64,000 nt of DNA from a virus, in IMG/VR virus record IMGVR_UViG_3300030085_002029, positions 1-64,000 of that record, one strand, 5' to 3'. Below the pieces are notes generated by a model that was not told the DNA's origin, did no database searches, and saw only the letters and a program-made list of their open reading frames with translations. The translations under genes were made by a program, and so were the position numbers. Below, one piece after another: positions 43,796 through 51,748 of this stretch (positions within the stretch are counted from its first letter, which is position 1; the number at the start of each line of letters is the position of its first letter).

Positions 43796-45339
43796 GCTCT
43801 TATATTATTAATTACACAATCAGTTGATAATATGGTTGTGGCTACTGAAGCCGCGTTTAACAATGCGCTTTTAGTAACCAGCAAAGGATCTATTATTCCG
43901 GCTTTAACCATATTAACCATATTTCCTGTAACCACATCTAGTCCTATACCTTCTTCTTCGCATTTATTTTGTTGTGATATACCTGCATTTTGTAAAATTA
44001 AATTGTATGGTTGTCTTATAGCTTGGTATAAAACTTCTTCACCTATACAATCTGCTGTTAAATGTTGAGCGGCATTTAGTAAAGCTATACCACCTCCTGG
44101 TAGTATACCTTCTTTAATCGCGGCTTTTGTAGCACATATAGCATCTTCAACCCTATCTCTTTTTTCTTTTAACTCTATTTCGGAACTTGCACCCACTTTT
44201 ACTATAGCTACTTTTGCTTTAAGTTTTGCAAGTCTTTTTTCTAAACTTATAATTTTATTTGGGTTTTTTGTTTTTTTAAGTTTAGCTTCTAAGAACTCAA
44301 TAGTATGTTTTACTTCTTCGTTGTCTGACAAGTCAACTTGTAGTATTGTGTCTTCCTGGTTAGTTATACTTCTTTTGCATGAACCTAAGTGTTCTATAGA
44401 TATTAAGTCCATGTCGTCGCCTAAGTCTTCATTTATTAAAGTAGCACCTGTTACATCACAAAGATCTGACAATGTGTCTTTTCTACTAACACCAAATGTA
44501 GGCGCGTTAATAATATTAACTTTTATATTACCTTTAATTTTATTCATTGCTAATGCAGAAAGTACTTGAGATTCAACTTCTGCAATTATAAGTAGACTTT
44601 TGTTGTTTTTTATAACATACTCTAATACGTTTTGTATTTTTCTTATATTAGGTATTTTAGATTCTACTATAAGAACTAAAGGGTTTGTTAACTCACATAC
44701 TCCTTTATCTTTGTCTGTTATAAAATGATTGCTAGTTAAAGCTTGATCATATTGAACTCCTTCTACTAGTTCTACTATAGTGTTAGGATACTCATTAGTT
44801 TCCATCATTACTATACCAGTTTCATCTACTAACTTAAATGCTTTTCCTATTACATCTCCTAACGACTTATCATTATTTGATGATATAGTTGCTACTTGAT
44901 TTATTTTATTACCTGATACTTTTTTAGTTTTCTTACTTAAGTATTTTATAACTTTATCTACTCCTGAATTAATACCTTCTATTAAAGATCTTGTATCATC
45001 TAATAAATCATGTTCTCCTGCTTCTTTTAATATAGCTTTAGCAAGAACTGTAGCGGTTGTAGTTCCGTCTCCTGCATCTCTAACTGTTCTTTGCGCTGCC
45101 TCTTTAATTAGTGTAGCGCCAATATTTTCTAGTGGATCTTGTAATGTTATTGAATTAGCAACGGTAACACCATCTTTAGTTATTATTGGTTTACCATGTT
45201 GATCTTCTAATATTACGCACTTACCACTTGCTCCTAGTGTAGAGCTAACCGCGTTAGTCAGTTTGTCTACTCCAGCTAAAATCTTTCCTCTAGCATCGTC
45301 ACCAAAGGAAAGACTTTTAACTAATTTTATATCTTCCAT
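43792..45339 (-). CDS. groL: GroEL chaperonin (515 aa)
   Basis: Equatorial ATP site [11 protein letters not shown] at about 90-100, VTVANSITL, and GGGIALLNA near 405 (the domain with the catalytic Asp follows as LDVVTGNM and IIDPL). Ends NNIRA without the GGM repeats. 515 residues versus about 545 in bacteria. Phage chaperonins help fold capsid or other virion proteins. Because it is encoded in the late operon with groS, its likely clients are the phage's own structural proteins. Confidence 0.95.
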   Translation of the reverse strand: MEDIKLVKSLSFGDDARGKILAGVDKLTNAVSSTLGASGKCVILEDQHGKPIITKDGVTVANSITLQDPLENIGATLIKEAAQRTVRDAGDGTTTATVLAKAILKEAGEHDLLDDTRSLIEGINSGVDKVIKYLSKKTKKVSGNKINQVATISSNNDKSLGDVIGKAFKLVDETGIVMMETNEYPNTIVELVEGVQYDQALTSNHFITDKDKGVCELTNPLVLIVESKIPNIRKIQNVLEYVIKNNKSLLIIAEVESQVLSALAMNKIKGNIKVNIINAPTFGVSRKDTLSDLCDVTGATLINEDLGDDMDLISIEHLGSCKRSITNQEDTILQVDLSDNEEVKHTIEFLEAKLKKTKNPNKIISLEKRLAKLKAKVAIVKVGASSEIELKEKRDRVEDAICATKAAIKEGILPGGGIALLNAAQHLTADCIGEEVLYQAIRQPYNLILQNAGISQQNKCEEEGIGLDVVTGNMVNMVKAGIIDPLLVTKSALLNAASVATTILSTDCVINNIRA

Positions 45340-45364
45340 TATATTTAATTAAATTTAATTGTGT

Positions 45365-45649
45365 TTACTCGAATGTTTTAACTACTTTTGGTCCTTTTAA
45401 AAATTCCAACTTTTTACTGTAATGTTCAATAGATCCATCAATAGCAGCTTCAGCACCGTCCATTGTTTCTCTTCTTGTTACATCTATCCAGTCTTCACTT
45501 TCAGGGTGTAAGTATTCAGTTTGAAAAAATCCATTTGGTAACTGTACAATCCTCCAGTTCTTTTTTTCGGTTATGTGTTTCCAATGGTCGATCATTCTTT
45601 GATCTGGTTGTATAGCAGCTTTAAAGCCGCTGGTATATAAAAACGTCAT
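45365..45649 (-). CDS. hypothetical protein (94 aa)
   Basis: Mixed alpha/beta; residues 20-60 (MIDHWKHITEKKNWRIVQLP, then FFQTEYLHPESEDWIDVT) give the only recognisable structure. No domain named. First gene upstream of GroEL, preceded by a hairpin, so it is probably cotranscribed with the chaperonin pair. Confidence 0.6.
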   Translation of the reverse strand: MTFLYTSGFKAAIQPDQRMIDHWKHITEKKNWRIVQLPNGFFQTEYLHPESEDWIDVTRRETMDGAEAAIDGSIEHYSKKLEFLKGPKVVKTFE

Positions 45650-45676
45650 GGTTTATGTTTTTAGGTTTATATATAA

Positions 45677-45704
45677 GTATTCCCCCGCTTTCGCGGGAGA
45701 ATTA
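45677..45704 (-). terminator. hairpin downstream of the coiled-coil fibre gene
   Basis: ATTCCCCCGC and GCGGGAGAAT pair over 10 positions with one mismatch around a TTTC loop. It lies between the fibre-like gene and the 94-residue gene. The T-run lies on the plus-strand side only, so as a minus-strand terminator it is weak; it may act as an RNA-processing or attenuation hairpin. Confidence 0.45.
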
Positions 45705-45709
45705 TTTTT

Positions 45710-46678
45710 TTATTCTTCCACAGGTGGTTCTTCTGCTTCAGCTGGTGCAAATGGTGAGGATGATGGGTCTGCTTCCCACGCGTCAATAGTTGCTTTAGCT
45801 TCTACTCCGTCAACAGATGCTTTTAAAGCTTCTGATGCTGCTGACTCTGCAGTGCTAGCCGTTTCTGTTGCCTCAACTGCTGCTTCATTTGCTTTAGCAG
45901 CTGTTGTACTTGCGTCTGTTGCTGCACTTGTTGCCTCAGCTGCTGCTGCTGTAGCAGTTTCTGCTGATGATTGTGCCTCATCAGCTTTACCATCGGCTGT
46001 TTCTGCCAACGCGGCTGCTGCATCCGCTGCTGCTTGGGCTTCGTTTGCTTTACCGTCAGCTGTTGCCGCCGCATTTGCTGCATTTTCTGCTGCAATTTCC
46101 GCGTCAGCTGCTGCTGCTGAAGCTTTTTCAGCGTTACTATTAGCGACTTCTGCATCGGCTGCTGCATTGTCAGCGGTATCTTTTACAGTTTCTATTTCTT
46201 TAGTATTAGCATCAGCGTCTTCTTTCACCGACTCTATCTCTTTAGTGTTAGCATCAACCTCTTTTTCAATTTCATCAATGTCGCCAGTGTTGGTTTCTAC
46301 GTCTTCTTTAAGACTTTCAACTTCTTTTTCTAATTCTGACAAATCTCCAATAGGTGAAGCTTCTAGTTTAGCAATTCTTGCTTCAAAATCTGCGTTAATT
46401 ATCGCTTGAGCTGCTGCAAACTCGTTAAATGCAGCGCAACAAGCTTCTAGACTTGCTACTTGTTCTTGTAAAACACTAACAATACTTGTTAACGATGCTA
46501 TGTTTTCTGTATTTACCGCTACAAGTTTTTCTAAAAGGTCTAATGCTTCTTTAATATCGGCTAATAAGTTACCAACCGATATTTGTTTGGTCATTTTTTT
46601 CTCTTCTGAGTCTGATATTATGATTAAATCAGAATCAGCGGCCTTACCTTTGGTTGGATATGTATATATTATTGCCAT
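45710..46678 (-). CDS. Ala-rich coiled-coil fibre-like protein (322 aa)
   Basis: N-terminus YPTKGKAADSDLIIISDSEE with TKQISVGNL is the type that anchors fibres to a virion. Then heptads (ASLTSIVSVLQEQVASL) and from about 150 an Ala/Glu/Thr-rich coiled coil with repeated TKEIEs/TADgKAdEA-like units. C-terminus acidic and Pro-rich. It looks like a flexible fibre or neck-whisker. A 253-codon frame on the opposite strand is its shadow. Confidence 0.6.
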   Translation of the reverse strand: MAIIYTYPTKGKAADSDLIIISDSEEKKMTKQISVGNLLADIKEALDLLEKLVAVNTENIASLTSIVSVLQEQVASLEACCAAFNEFAAAQAIINADFEARIAKLEASPIGDLSELEKEVESLKEDVETNTGDIDEIEKEVDANTKEIESVKEDADANTKEIETVKDTADNAAADAEVANSNAEKASAAAADAEIAAENAANAAATADGKANEAQAAADAAAALAETADGKADEAQSSAETATAAAAEATSAATDASTTAAKANEAAVEATETASTAESAASEALKASVDGVEAKATIDAWEADPSSSPFAPAEAEEPPVEE

Positions 46679-46682
46679 TTTT

Positions 46683-47393
46683 TTATACTTTTAATTTTTT
46701 CTCTTGTTCTTTTCTGTATTTATCTCTTGCTGCAGCGTCAGATTTTGGATTTTCTTTAATATATTTTCTAACTAAGCTATTTACAGCTCTTTCTCTTTTT
46801 TTGGTTGACTTTTCTGTAGCTTTATTTTCTTTCTTTTTTATAAAAGCTTTTTTGTCATCTACTTTTTGTCTTTTCTTTCTAGCTTTTTTTCGTATTTTTT
46901 CTACTCTAGTGCTGTTTGGTTTCTTAGCTTCCTTAATATCTGCTTTAGTTTCTAATTTAGTAGCCCTAGTAGACTTTTTAGCTAAACGTTTTACACTCAT
47001 ATTGGCACCTTCTCCTTTAATACCTACTGTTTTGTATATACTATACTCACCATATCCATCTAGAGTATCTTTTTCATGCTGAACTTGGTAATCTAAGTCT
47101 TGTGGTAAACCTTCTGGACCATATTTTAAATGCTTGCCTCTTATTAAATCGCCTTCCCTAGGTCCATTCTGCATATTATGAGCCATATGTCCGCTTTCAG
47201 TTATATACTGGCCTGGTATAGAATGTATTGGCTTTATTGGCTTTGCTGGCATATTAGGCTTTTTAACTGCTGTATTGTCTGCTACAGCAGGTTTTACCTC
47301 CATCGATGCTCCATGCCTTTTACTCTTGGCGCTTCCTGGCGGAATACCACCCATGCTATGTCCGCCTTTTCTATTAAACTTTTTTAAACTCAT
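46683..47393 (-). CDS. highly basic late protein (236 aa)
   Basis: Lys/Arg-rich from about residue 130 (RVEKIRKKARKKRQKVDD). First half has Gly/His-rich and Met motifs: GHSMGG, RHGASMEVK and GEGANMSVK. No domain recognised. Presumably DNA-associated and possibly packaged, by charge and position. Shares one base with the next gene. Confidence 0.6.
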   Translation of the reverse strand: MSLKKFNRKGGHSMGGIPPGSAKSKRHGASMEVKPAVADNTAVKKPNMPAKPIKPIHSIPGQYITESGHMAHNMQNGPREGDLIRGKHLKYGPEGLPQDLDYQVQHEKDTLDGYGEYSIYKTVGIKGEGANMSVKRLAKKSTRATKLETKADIKEAKKPNSTRVEKIRKKARKKRQKVDDKKAFIKKKENKATEKSTKKRERAVNSLVRKYIKENPKSDAAARDKYRKEQEKKLKV

Positions 47394-47782
47394 TAGCTAA
47401 AGTGTTTACTGTAGTGATTATGTCTTAATACTGGATGCTTTGAATGATAAGCAGCTTCGTCATTTTCTAGATAATGAAGTCTAGCACTAGCTGTTAGATC
47501 TTTATTATGTGCCATTTTAGCATCGTATGCTTCTGCAGACATGCTTGAACCATTGTCAAAAGAAACCGTTGCTACACTTCCAGCATCTCCAAAAGCTCCC
47601 TCTGGTAAAGCTGGATTATCAGATTGAGATCTGGTAACATTCGCTTTAGCGAAATTATCAGCTATCGCCGTGTTCCACTCATCTGTGGCACCGTGCTGGT
47701 TTTTTCTTTTATGTTTGTTGGCTCTGCAGTCTTCTTTTCTTTTTCCACGCTTTAACCAACAATGTCTACTATTTTTTCCCAT
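47393..47782 (-). CDS. first late gene: His/Asn-rich basic protein (129 aa)
   Basis: Basic N-terminus (RHCWLKRGKRKEDCRANKHK) and His-rich end (HSKHPVLRHNHYSKHF). Contains GSSMSAEAYDAKMA. Family not recognised. It is the promoter-proximal gene of the leftward late operon, facing the early genes across a 590-base control region, and may be highly expressed. Confidence 0.6.
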   Translation of the reverse strand: MGKNSRHCWLKRGKRKEDCRANKHKRKNQHGATDEWNTAIADNFAKANVTRSQSDNPALPEGAFGDAGSVATVSFDNGSSMSAEAYDAKMAHNKDLTASARLHYLENDEAAYHSKHPVLRHNHYSKHFS

Positions 47783-47866
47783 GGTAATATTTTAAATATT
47801 TACTAATTTCTTTTTATGTACATATTATAGTATTTACAGGTAAAACGTAAAATTTACAAGGTACAC

Positions 47867-47912
47867 TGTGACATAAGGTACTTACTAGTATACTTAACTA
47901 CCTAATGTCACA
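47867..47912. repeat. inverted repeat, TGTGACA hairpin family copy 1
   Basis: TGTGACATAAGGTA and TACCTAATGTCACA pair 13 of 14 around 18 bases that contain the palindrome AGTATACT. Related arms occur at 48618-48664 and 57731-57776. In the divergent region it may be an operator. Confidence 0.6.
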
Positions 47913-48066
47913 TATATATTTTAGCCCGGTATCAGATATATAGAAGTAAAGTACTGCCCTACCAAAATTTTATTTTGAATTTTTTTACAAAATCATTTTT
48001 TAAAACTGGGGCTCCCCTACATTTTAATATTTAATTGCATATTCCCCGTAATAATCGAAACGATAT

Positions 48067-48090
48067 TGCGATCATGCGATCGATGCATCA
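48067..48090. repeat. tandem octamers TGCGATCA/TGCGATCG/ATGCATCA
   Basis: Three 8-base related units in a row, GATC-rich, in otherwise AT-rich intergenic DNA. Such iteron-like arrays can be protein binding sites at origins or operators; no function shown. Confidence 0.45.
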
Positions 48091-48140
48091 CGAAATAAAT
48101 TCTATTCTAACTAAAAACATTTAGCATTTTTATAATTATG

Positions 48141-48172
48141 CACAAGGCTTTTACGACTACGTATAGATAATA
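48141..48172 (+). promoter_or_regulatory. early promoter motif copy 1
   Basis: CACAA..TACG (48152-48155), 10 bases, GATAATA (48166-48172). A start codon follows after 3 bases (48176). This is the most divergent upstream arm of the seven copies but keeps exact TACG-N10-GATAATA spacing. Confidence 0.7.
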
Positions 48173-48175
48173 TAT

Positions 48176-48295
48176 ATGAATTTAAAAATAAACAAAATGT
48201 ATAAATTAAAATTAATAACTTTCAATATCGCTTTAACTCTCTTTATAATTAACGTAATTAACTTTGTATATCAACTATTAAATATAATAATATAA
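48176..48295 (+). CDS. micro-ORF, hydrophobic peptide (39 aa)
   Basis: ATG 3 bases after the first early motif encodes a peptide with one hydrophobic helix (LITFNIALTLFIINVINFVY). Possible early membrane peptide. It could also be chance in AT-rich DNA, but start placement relative to the motif is the same as for clear genes. Confidence 0.4.
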   Translation: MNLKINKMYKLKLITFNIALTLFIINVINFVYQLLNIII

Positions 48296-48298
48296 TTG

Positions 48299-48330
48299 CA
48301 CAAATTAAATACGACTACTTAAAGATAATA
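48299..48330 (+). promoter_or_regulatory. early promoter motif copy 2
   Basis: ACAAATTAAATACG then 10 bases and GATAATA (48324-48330). It precedes the 79-residue gene by 42 bases, the one case with a real leader. Confidence 0.75.
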
Positions 48331-48372
48331 TAAACAACTAAACTAAATTAATAATAAATAAATATAATAACT

Positions 48373-48612
48373 ATGAAAACTAATAATTTAACTACTAAAA
48401 GATTTGTAATAAGAAAATCATTAATTGGCGAAAACGCTATCATTACATTCACTAACAAAAAAGGTATTACTTATACTTATGATCATGACGAAATATACTC
48501 ACTATTTCAAGAAAAGTTTGAAAGTATGAATTGCTTTCAAGAGTATAAAAGTTATACTAACTCAAATGTTGTACCAAAATTCTGTAGAGAATTAGCTACA
48601 ATTAGTGAGTAG
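48373..48612 (+). CDS. hypothetical early protein (79 aa)
   Basis: Alpha/beta protein (RFVIRKSLIGENAIITFTNK), no family recognised. Leader is AT-rich without Shine-Dalgarno sequence. Ends in TAG. It is followed by a strong hairpin (48618-48664) and then an almost gene-free stretch. Likely one of the first proteins made after infection. Confidence 0.65.
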   Translation: MKTNNLTTKRFVIRKSLIGENAIITFTNKKGITYTYDHDEIYSLFQEKFESMNCFQEYKSYTNSNVVPKFCRELATISE

Positions 48613-48617
48613 TAACA

Positions 48618-48664
48618 TGTGACAGTAGCCTGTTACTCTATATAACTAATAGGCTATTGTCATA
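48618..48664 (+). terminator. long hairpin (TGTGACA family copy 2), possible terminator
   Basis: TGACAGTAGCCT (48620-48631) pairs with AGGCTATTGTCA (48651-48662), 12 pairs with one wobble, extendable to 14. No T-run follows, so it may be a pause or processing site rather than a classical terminator. Confidence 0.55.
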
Positions 48665-48971
48665 CAACACTTGAATAATAATATATTCAATATCTATGTA
48701 AGATAATGAGAACTCATGTGTTACCACCTACAACAAAAAATAATATATAAACTAATTAACACCTTTAATATGCTAATATTTTTCACAATACCACCTGTAA
48801 TAATATCACTATTTATTCTTTATGATTTCATTAGTGATTACACAAACTAAATACGTTCACTCGTAGATAATATAATAAAACATGTAGTTGATCGCCATAC
48901 TTTAGCATGTATAAATAATACGAACACTTGGCGCCACCAAACTAATTTATTAACTTTTAAAACTAACGCTT
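48665..48971 (+). other. AT-rich gap with a 26-codon hydrophobic ORF and a promoter motif
   Basis: No gene above 30 codons. ATG at 48770 encodes a hydrophobic peptide (MLIFFTIPPVIISLFILYDF) ending at 48850 inside promoter motif copy 3. A start codon follows the motif at 48882 but stops at once. The rest is featureless AT-rich sequence and the leader of the next gene. Confidence 0.5.
48841..48872 (+). promoter_or_regulatory. early promoter motif copy 3
   Basis: CACAAACTAAATACG, 10 bases, GATAATA (48866-48872). It precedes the 65-residue gene at 48972 by about 100 bases. Confidence 0.8.
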
Positions 48972-49169
48972 ATGCCTTATAACCCAAATAATCCAAGTAA
49001 TTGGTCATGGTCAAAAGCTTTTGACGAAATGGCTAAAACAGTACATCAAGCTGAAATGACTCAGCAAGTAATTAATCATCTTGGTGGTTACACAGGTGAA
49101 ACTAAATATGTAGATTTACCTAAAACTAAACAAGACGAATTGTATCACGTTTTATACCAAATACTATAA
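48972..49169 (+). CDS. small early protein (65 aa)
   Basis: Encodes PYNPNNPSNWSWSKAFDEMA and a helical rest. Leader ends in AACGCTT, with no Shine-Dalgarno sequence. The next gene starts 2 bases after its stop. Family not recognised. Confidence 0.6.
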   Translation: MPYNPNNPSNWSWSKAFDEMAKTVHQAEMTQQVINHLGGYTGETKYVDLPKTKQDELYHVLYQIL

Positions 49170-49171
49170 CT

Positions 49172-49384
49172 ATGTACGAACTAGAATTTATACCTAAAAG
49201 AAAAGTAGACAACTTTGGTGAACTAGTAGATTCTACTTGGTTACCACACGAGTCATCAGAACTAACTCAAGAACTATTAGACTTTATAGAAAACGAGTTT
49301 GAAAACGACATCAGTGAATTTGAAACAGTAGTTGTCTACTATGAAGGTTGCTACAATTTACCAATAAAAATAATAAATCTATGA
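49172..49384 (+). CDS. small acidic early protein (70 aa)
   Basis: Acidic, helical middle (SSELTQELLDFIENEFEND). No family. Its stop TGA overlaps the next ATG (ATGA), linking translation to a membrane peptide. Confidence 0.6.
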   Translation: MYELEFIPKRKVDNFGELVDSTWLPHESSELTQELLDFIENEFENDISEFETVVVYYEGCYNLPIKIINL

Positions 49385-49488
49385 ATAAATATAATAACAA
49401 GAAAGACGAAGAAAGTGCTAACAAAGTTTTAGCAGTAATTATAATACTATTTTTTATAACAGTAATAATTGACTACGTCACAATATAA
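49381..49488 (+). CDS. small membrane protein (35 aa)
   Basis: Polar N-terminus (MNKYNNKKDEESANKV) and one hydrophobic helix (LAVIIILFFITVIIDYV). Shares ATGA with the gene before. Its last codons overlap promoter motif copy 4. Length is below usual detection limits but the start overlap supports it. Confidence 0.5.
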   Translation: MNKYNNKKDEESANKVLAVIIILFFITVIIDYVTI

Positions 49489-49510
49489 ATACGAACAAGT
49501 AAAGATAATA
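49479..49510 (+). promoter_or_regulatory. early promoter motif copy 4
   Basis: CACAATATAAATACG, 10 bases, GATAATA (49504-49510); start codon of the next gene 8 bases on. Confidence 0.75.
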
Positions 49511-49518
49511 ATAATAAT

Positions 49519-49788
49519 ATGAACGATCACATAGAAACATATATAACCACAAAACACTTAGACGCAATAATCTTCAAAGCAGGCGGTATGAAACTGCAAG
49601 TATTTAAGTGTTACCATAGTCCTTATGGTTGGGATAAGCGTGATCTAATTACTTCTCACTACGGTGTAGAAGACAACGAATTCACTTACGATTATGTAAG
49701 TAACAAGGTAGACGAGGTGTATTCTACCTTTCCAAACGAAGAAATACACGAGTTAATAACCAAAGTAAAAAAATATAAAAATGGTTAA
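49519..49788 (+). CDS. early protein (89 aa)
   Basis: Alpha/beta (ETYITTKHLDAIIFKAGGMK, KWVYSTFPNEE-type end). No family recognised. First gene of a transcript started at motif copy 4. The next gene begins inside its last codons (8 bases overlap). Confidence 0.6.
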   Translation: MNDHIETYITTKHLDAIIFKAGGMKLQVFKCYHSPYGWDKRDLITSHYGVEDNEFTYDYVSNKVDEVYSTFPNEEIHELITKVKKYKNG

Positions 49789-49945
49789 AAAAGCAATAAT
49801 TAAATTCTGCTACAAAGCAGTAGAAGAAAAAATGCTAAAGATATATGCTACAATTATGAGTACTATATTCTTAGCTATATGGATACCAACTATGGTAATA
49901 GCACTTAAAAATATGTTTGTTTTCTGGTTTGAATGGTTGTTCTAA
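49781..49945 (+). CDS. small membrane protein (54 aa)
   Basis: Starts MVKKAIIKFCYKAVEEK, followed by a hydrophobic helix (IYATIMSTIFLAIWIPTM). One membrane span. Its TAA overlaps the ATG of the lipoprotein gene. Confidence 0.6.
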   Translation: MVKKAIIKFCYKAVEEKMLKIYATIMSTIFLAIWIPTMVIALKNMFVFWFEWLF

Positions 49946-50184
49946 TGAAGAAGTTATATGTAATGACCGCACTAATCTGTAGCAGTTGTACAGTTAGTCA
50001 AATGTATCACAAACCAAGCTATAAAAACAGTGTCCGCAATATCGAAGTAATGATGATGTGGTTAGAAAAAGATGTAGAAAATGGTTTATTAAGAGAAGAT
50101 GTAGCTCAAAATTACTTTCAACTATTAGAAGTTACACATTATGGACTAGTAAAAAATACTAAGTATGATAAGCAAGAAGATTAA
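49945..50184 (+). CDS. small lipoprotein-like early protein (79 aa)
   Basis: The start at 49945 (MKKLYVMTALICSSC) gives a signal peptide with a lipobox-like CSSC. An upstream start at 49933 would add four residues but is less likely because of the TAATG overlap. The mature part is helical. It may act at the envelope, for example in superinfection exclusion; inferred. Confidence 0.6.
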   Translation: MKKLYVMTALICSSCTVSQMYHKPSYKNSVRNIEVMMMWLEKDVENGLLREDVAQNYFQLLEVTHYGLVKNTKYDKQED

Positions 50185-50317
50185 ACAACTACAAAATCTG
50201 TACTCATGGAATGAGTTTTATCAAGGCACGGGTAATAAAGAACAGATGAGAAAGTGCCAAACTGAAATCCACCAGTTGAAAAGTGAGATTAACGAATTAA
50301 AAACTAATAAAAAGTGA
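50165..50317 (+). CDS. small coiled-coil protein (50 aa)
   Basis: MISKKIKQLQNLYSW, then KCQTEIHQLKSEINELKTN, a short coiled coil. Overlaps the lipoprotein gene by 20 bases and the next start by 4. Function unknown. Confidence 0.55.
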   Translation: MISKKIKQLQNLYSWNEFYQGTGNKEQMRKCQTEIHQLKSEINELKTNKK

Positions 50318-50601
50318 AAGATACTAACGCGATAGAACAAGCGCTTCAAGTTAAGATTAACGCAGAACTAAGAGAAATAGTAGACAAGTTTGCTGCTGAT
50401 GTAGAAAAAATATCAGATAAGTATGGTGGATCTATGTTCTATGACATGCAAAAAGATGCAGCACAAGATTCTCCATCATTTCATGTTCAAGGTACACATG
50501 GTATAACTAACGTGTTACATAGAATGTTGTTAACTAATCATGGTAAATACATGTTAAAGTACAAGTCACAAGAACTAATTAAAAAACTAGATCTAATATG
50601 A
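50314..50601 (+). CDS. early protein (95 aa)
   Basis: Starts at GTG 50314, overlapping the stop of the previous gene. Helical N-terminal half (QALQVKINAELREIVDKFAA), then GTHGITNVLHRMLLTNHG. No family recognised. GTG start is supported by the overlap and by the reading to the next ATGA. Confidence 0.6.
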   Translation: MKDTNAIEQALQVKINAELREIVDKFAADVEKISDKYGGSMFYDMQKDAAQDSPSFHVQGTHGITNVLHRMLLTNHGKYMLKYKSQELIKKLDLI

Positions 50602-50768
50602 CTGAAGAAGAAATAATAGACAAAGTATGTGACAGAATGGTCAACACTATGTATAACGAACTAGATTATTATATGTTTGAGTACTTGTGGTTTGAAGAAA
50701 CTAATGATGAGTATGTAGAATATGCTGATAAACTAATAACTAAAATACTAAAACAATTAACAAAATGA
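50598..50768 (+). CDS. small acidic protein (56 aa)
   Basis: Very acidic helix-rich protein (MTEEEIIDKVCDRMVNTMYN). Overlaps both neighbours by 4 bases (ATGA). No family. Confidence 0.6.
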   Translation: MTEEEIIDKVCDRMVNTMYNELDYYMFEYLWFEETNDEYVEYADKLITKILKQLTK

Positions 50769-50923
50769 GCGATAAAGAAGCATTACAAGAAATAGTATAC
50801 ATAGTAAATGACTATGTAAACGGTAATACAGGACACTATAAATCAAATGAGTTTATAGAAGATTTAACAGAATTTTTAGAGCAAAATGTAATACATTGCG
50901 CTATGGATAATAACTATAAATAA
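50765..50923 (+). CDS. small acidic protein (52 aa)
   Basis: MSDKEALQEIVYIVNDYVNG and a helical end. Overlaps the previous gene by 4 bases; one base before the next. No family. Acidic composition is shared with most genes of this cluster, which is compatible with DNA-mimic or antirestriction roles but does not show them. Confidence 0.6.
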   Translation: MSDKEALQEIVYIVNDYVNGNTGHYKSNEFIEDLTEFLEQNVIHCAMDNNYK

Positions 50924-50924
50924 T

Positions 50925-51122
50925 ATGGGAAATATGAGTTACTGCAGGTTTGAGAACACTGCAAGAGATCTAGCAGACTGTGCACAAGTTATAAGACAAG
51001 GTGATATACATGACTTAAATAACTACGAGTTAGATGGTTTAAAAGATATACTAGATCTAGCTGAACAAATAGTAGAAGAGAAAGAATATATACAAGAAAT
51101 CATAAATAACGAATATGAGTAA
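50925..51122 (+). CDS. small early protein (65 aa), MSYCRFENTxxDL type
   Basis: Begins MGNMSYCRFENTARDLADC, a beginning shared by many small phage proteins of unknown function. Then helical. Start is the ATG one base after the preceding stop. Followed with 8 bases overlap. Confidence 0.65.
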   Translation: MGNMSYCRFENTARDLADCAQVIRQGDIHDLNNYELDGLKDILDLAEQIVEEKEYIQEIINNEYE

Positions 51123-51279
51123 ATACGTAGAAAGAATAATGGACGAAGTGTATGATAACATTAGAAATCACTTTGACGACAAAGATGAAAAGATATGGTT
51201 CTTAGAAGAACTAATATTTGAATTAAAAGATGAACTTGAAGATATAAAACACCAAGACTTTAACAATGACAATGACTGA
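51115..51279 (+). CDS. small acidic protein (54 aa)
   Basis: Acidic and helical (MSKYVERIMDEVYDNIRNHF, then KIWFLEELIFELKDELED). No family. Overlaps by 8 bases upstream and 14 downstream. Confidence 0.6.
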   Translation: MSKYVERIMDEVYDNIRNHFDDKDEKIWFLEELIFELKDELEDIKHQDFNNDND

Positions 51280-51475
51280 TATACAGAAAATACAGGCTAT
51301 AACACAAGATATTCTAGCCGGATATTATGGTGCTACACAGCAATGTGGTACAGAAACACAGAAATATACTTACGCTTTTGAACAAGCTAAGAAAATATTT
51401 GCAGGTGAATTACTAATAGATCCTGATCACACTTGGTTTGACACTGGTTCAGGTATAAAATTTGAAGAACTATGA
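51266..51475 (+). CDS. small early protein (69 aa)
   Basis: Two Met near the start (51266 or 51272). Contains ATQQCGTETQKYTYAFEQAK and ends DTGSGIKFEEL. No family recognised. Shares ATGA with the next gene. Confidence 0.6.
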   Translation: MTMTDIQKIQAITQDILAGYYGATQQCGTETQKYTYAFEQAKKIFAGELLIDPDHTWFDTGSGIKFEEL

Positions 51476-51630
51476 GTGATTTTAGAACAATACAAGAGTA
51501 TTTAACTCATCAAGAAGAAACTGCAATACCAAAACTAAGATGGTTACAAGTTAAAACTTTAAAAGAGCAATATCCTAACGATCAAGAATTTGGTGAAAAA
51601 GTAAGAGAATTAGTAAATAACACAAAGTAA
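51472..51630 (+). CDS. small early protein (52 aa)
   Basis: MSDFRTIQEYLTHQEE followed by a helical stretch. No family. Its stop TAA shares a base with the next ATG. Confidence 0.6.
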   Translation: MSDFRTIQEYLTHQEETAIPKLRWLQVKTLKEQYPNDQEFGEKVRELVNNTK

Positions 51631-51743
51631 TGAGCATGAGAGATTTAGTAGCAAACGATGAGTTTGGCATGGACTATGACCAACTAGGTGAAAACGAACA
51701 ACAATGGGTGAAAGATCACATTGAAGAATGTTTAGGAATATAA
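51630..51743 (+). CDS. very small acidic protein (37 aa)
   Basis: MSMRDLVANDEFGMDYDQLG and an acidic end. Overlaps by TAATG. Too short for a family call; the overlap and acidic composition match its neighbours. Confidence 0.5.
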   Translation: MSMRDLVANDEFGMDYDQLGENEQQWVKDHIEECLGI

Positions 51744-51748
51744 TAAAT

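Larger units (their letters stand above)
47783..48175. promoter_or_regulatory. divergent late/early control region
   Basis: No gene is visible in these 393 bases. It holds a TATAAT-like box on the minus strand (47824-47829) that may start late transcription, an imperfect 14-base inverted repeat (47867-47880 with 47899-47912), a GC-richer tandem of GATC-containing octamers at 48067-48090, and the first copy of the early promoter motif. It is the only divergent junction in the window, so operator or origin functions are plausible. Confidence 0.6.

Noticed and set aside
45648-46409. 253-codon plus-strand frame opposite the Ala-rich coiled-coil gene
   Set aside because: Its Ala/Ser composition mirrors the GCN-rich codons of the minus-strand gene; no start context and no supporting neighbours.
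48007-48018. GGGGCTCCCC palindrome as a terminator
   Set aside because: The arms leave only a 2-base loop and no T-run on either side that fits a transcript ending there.
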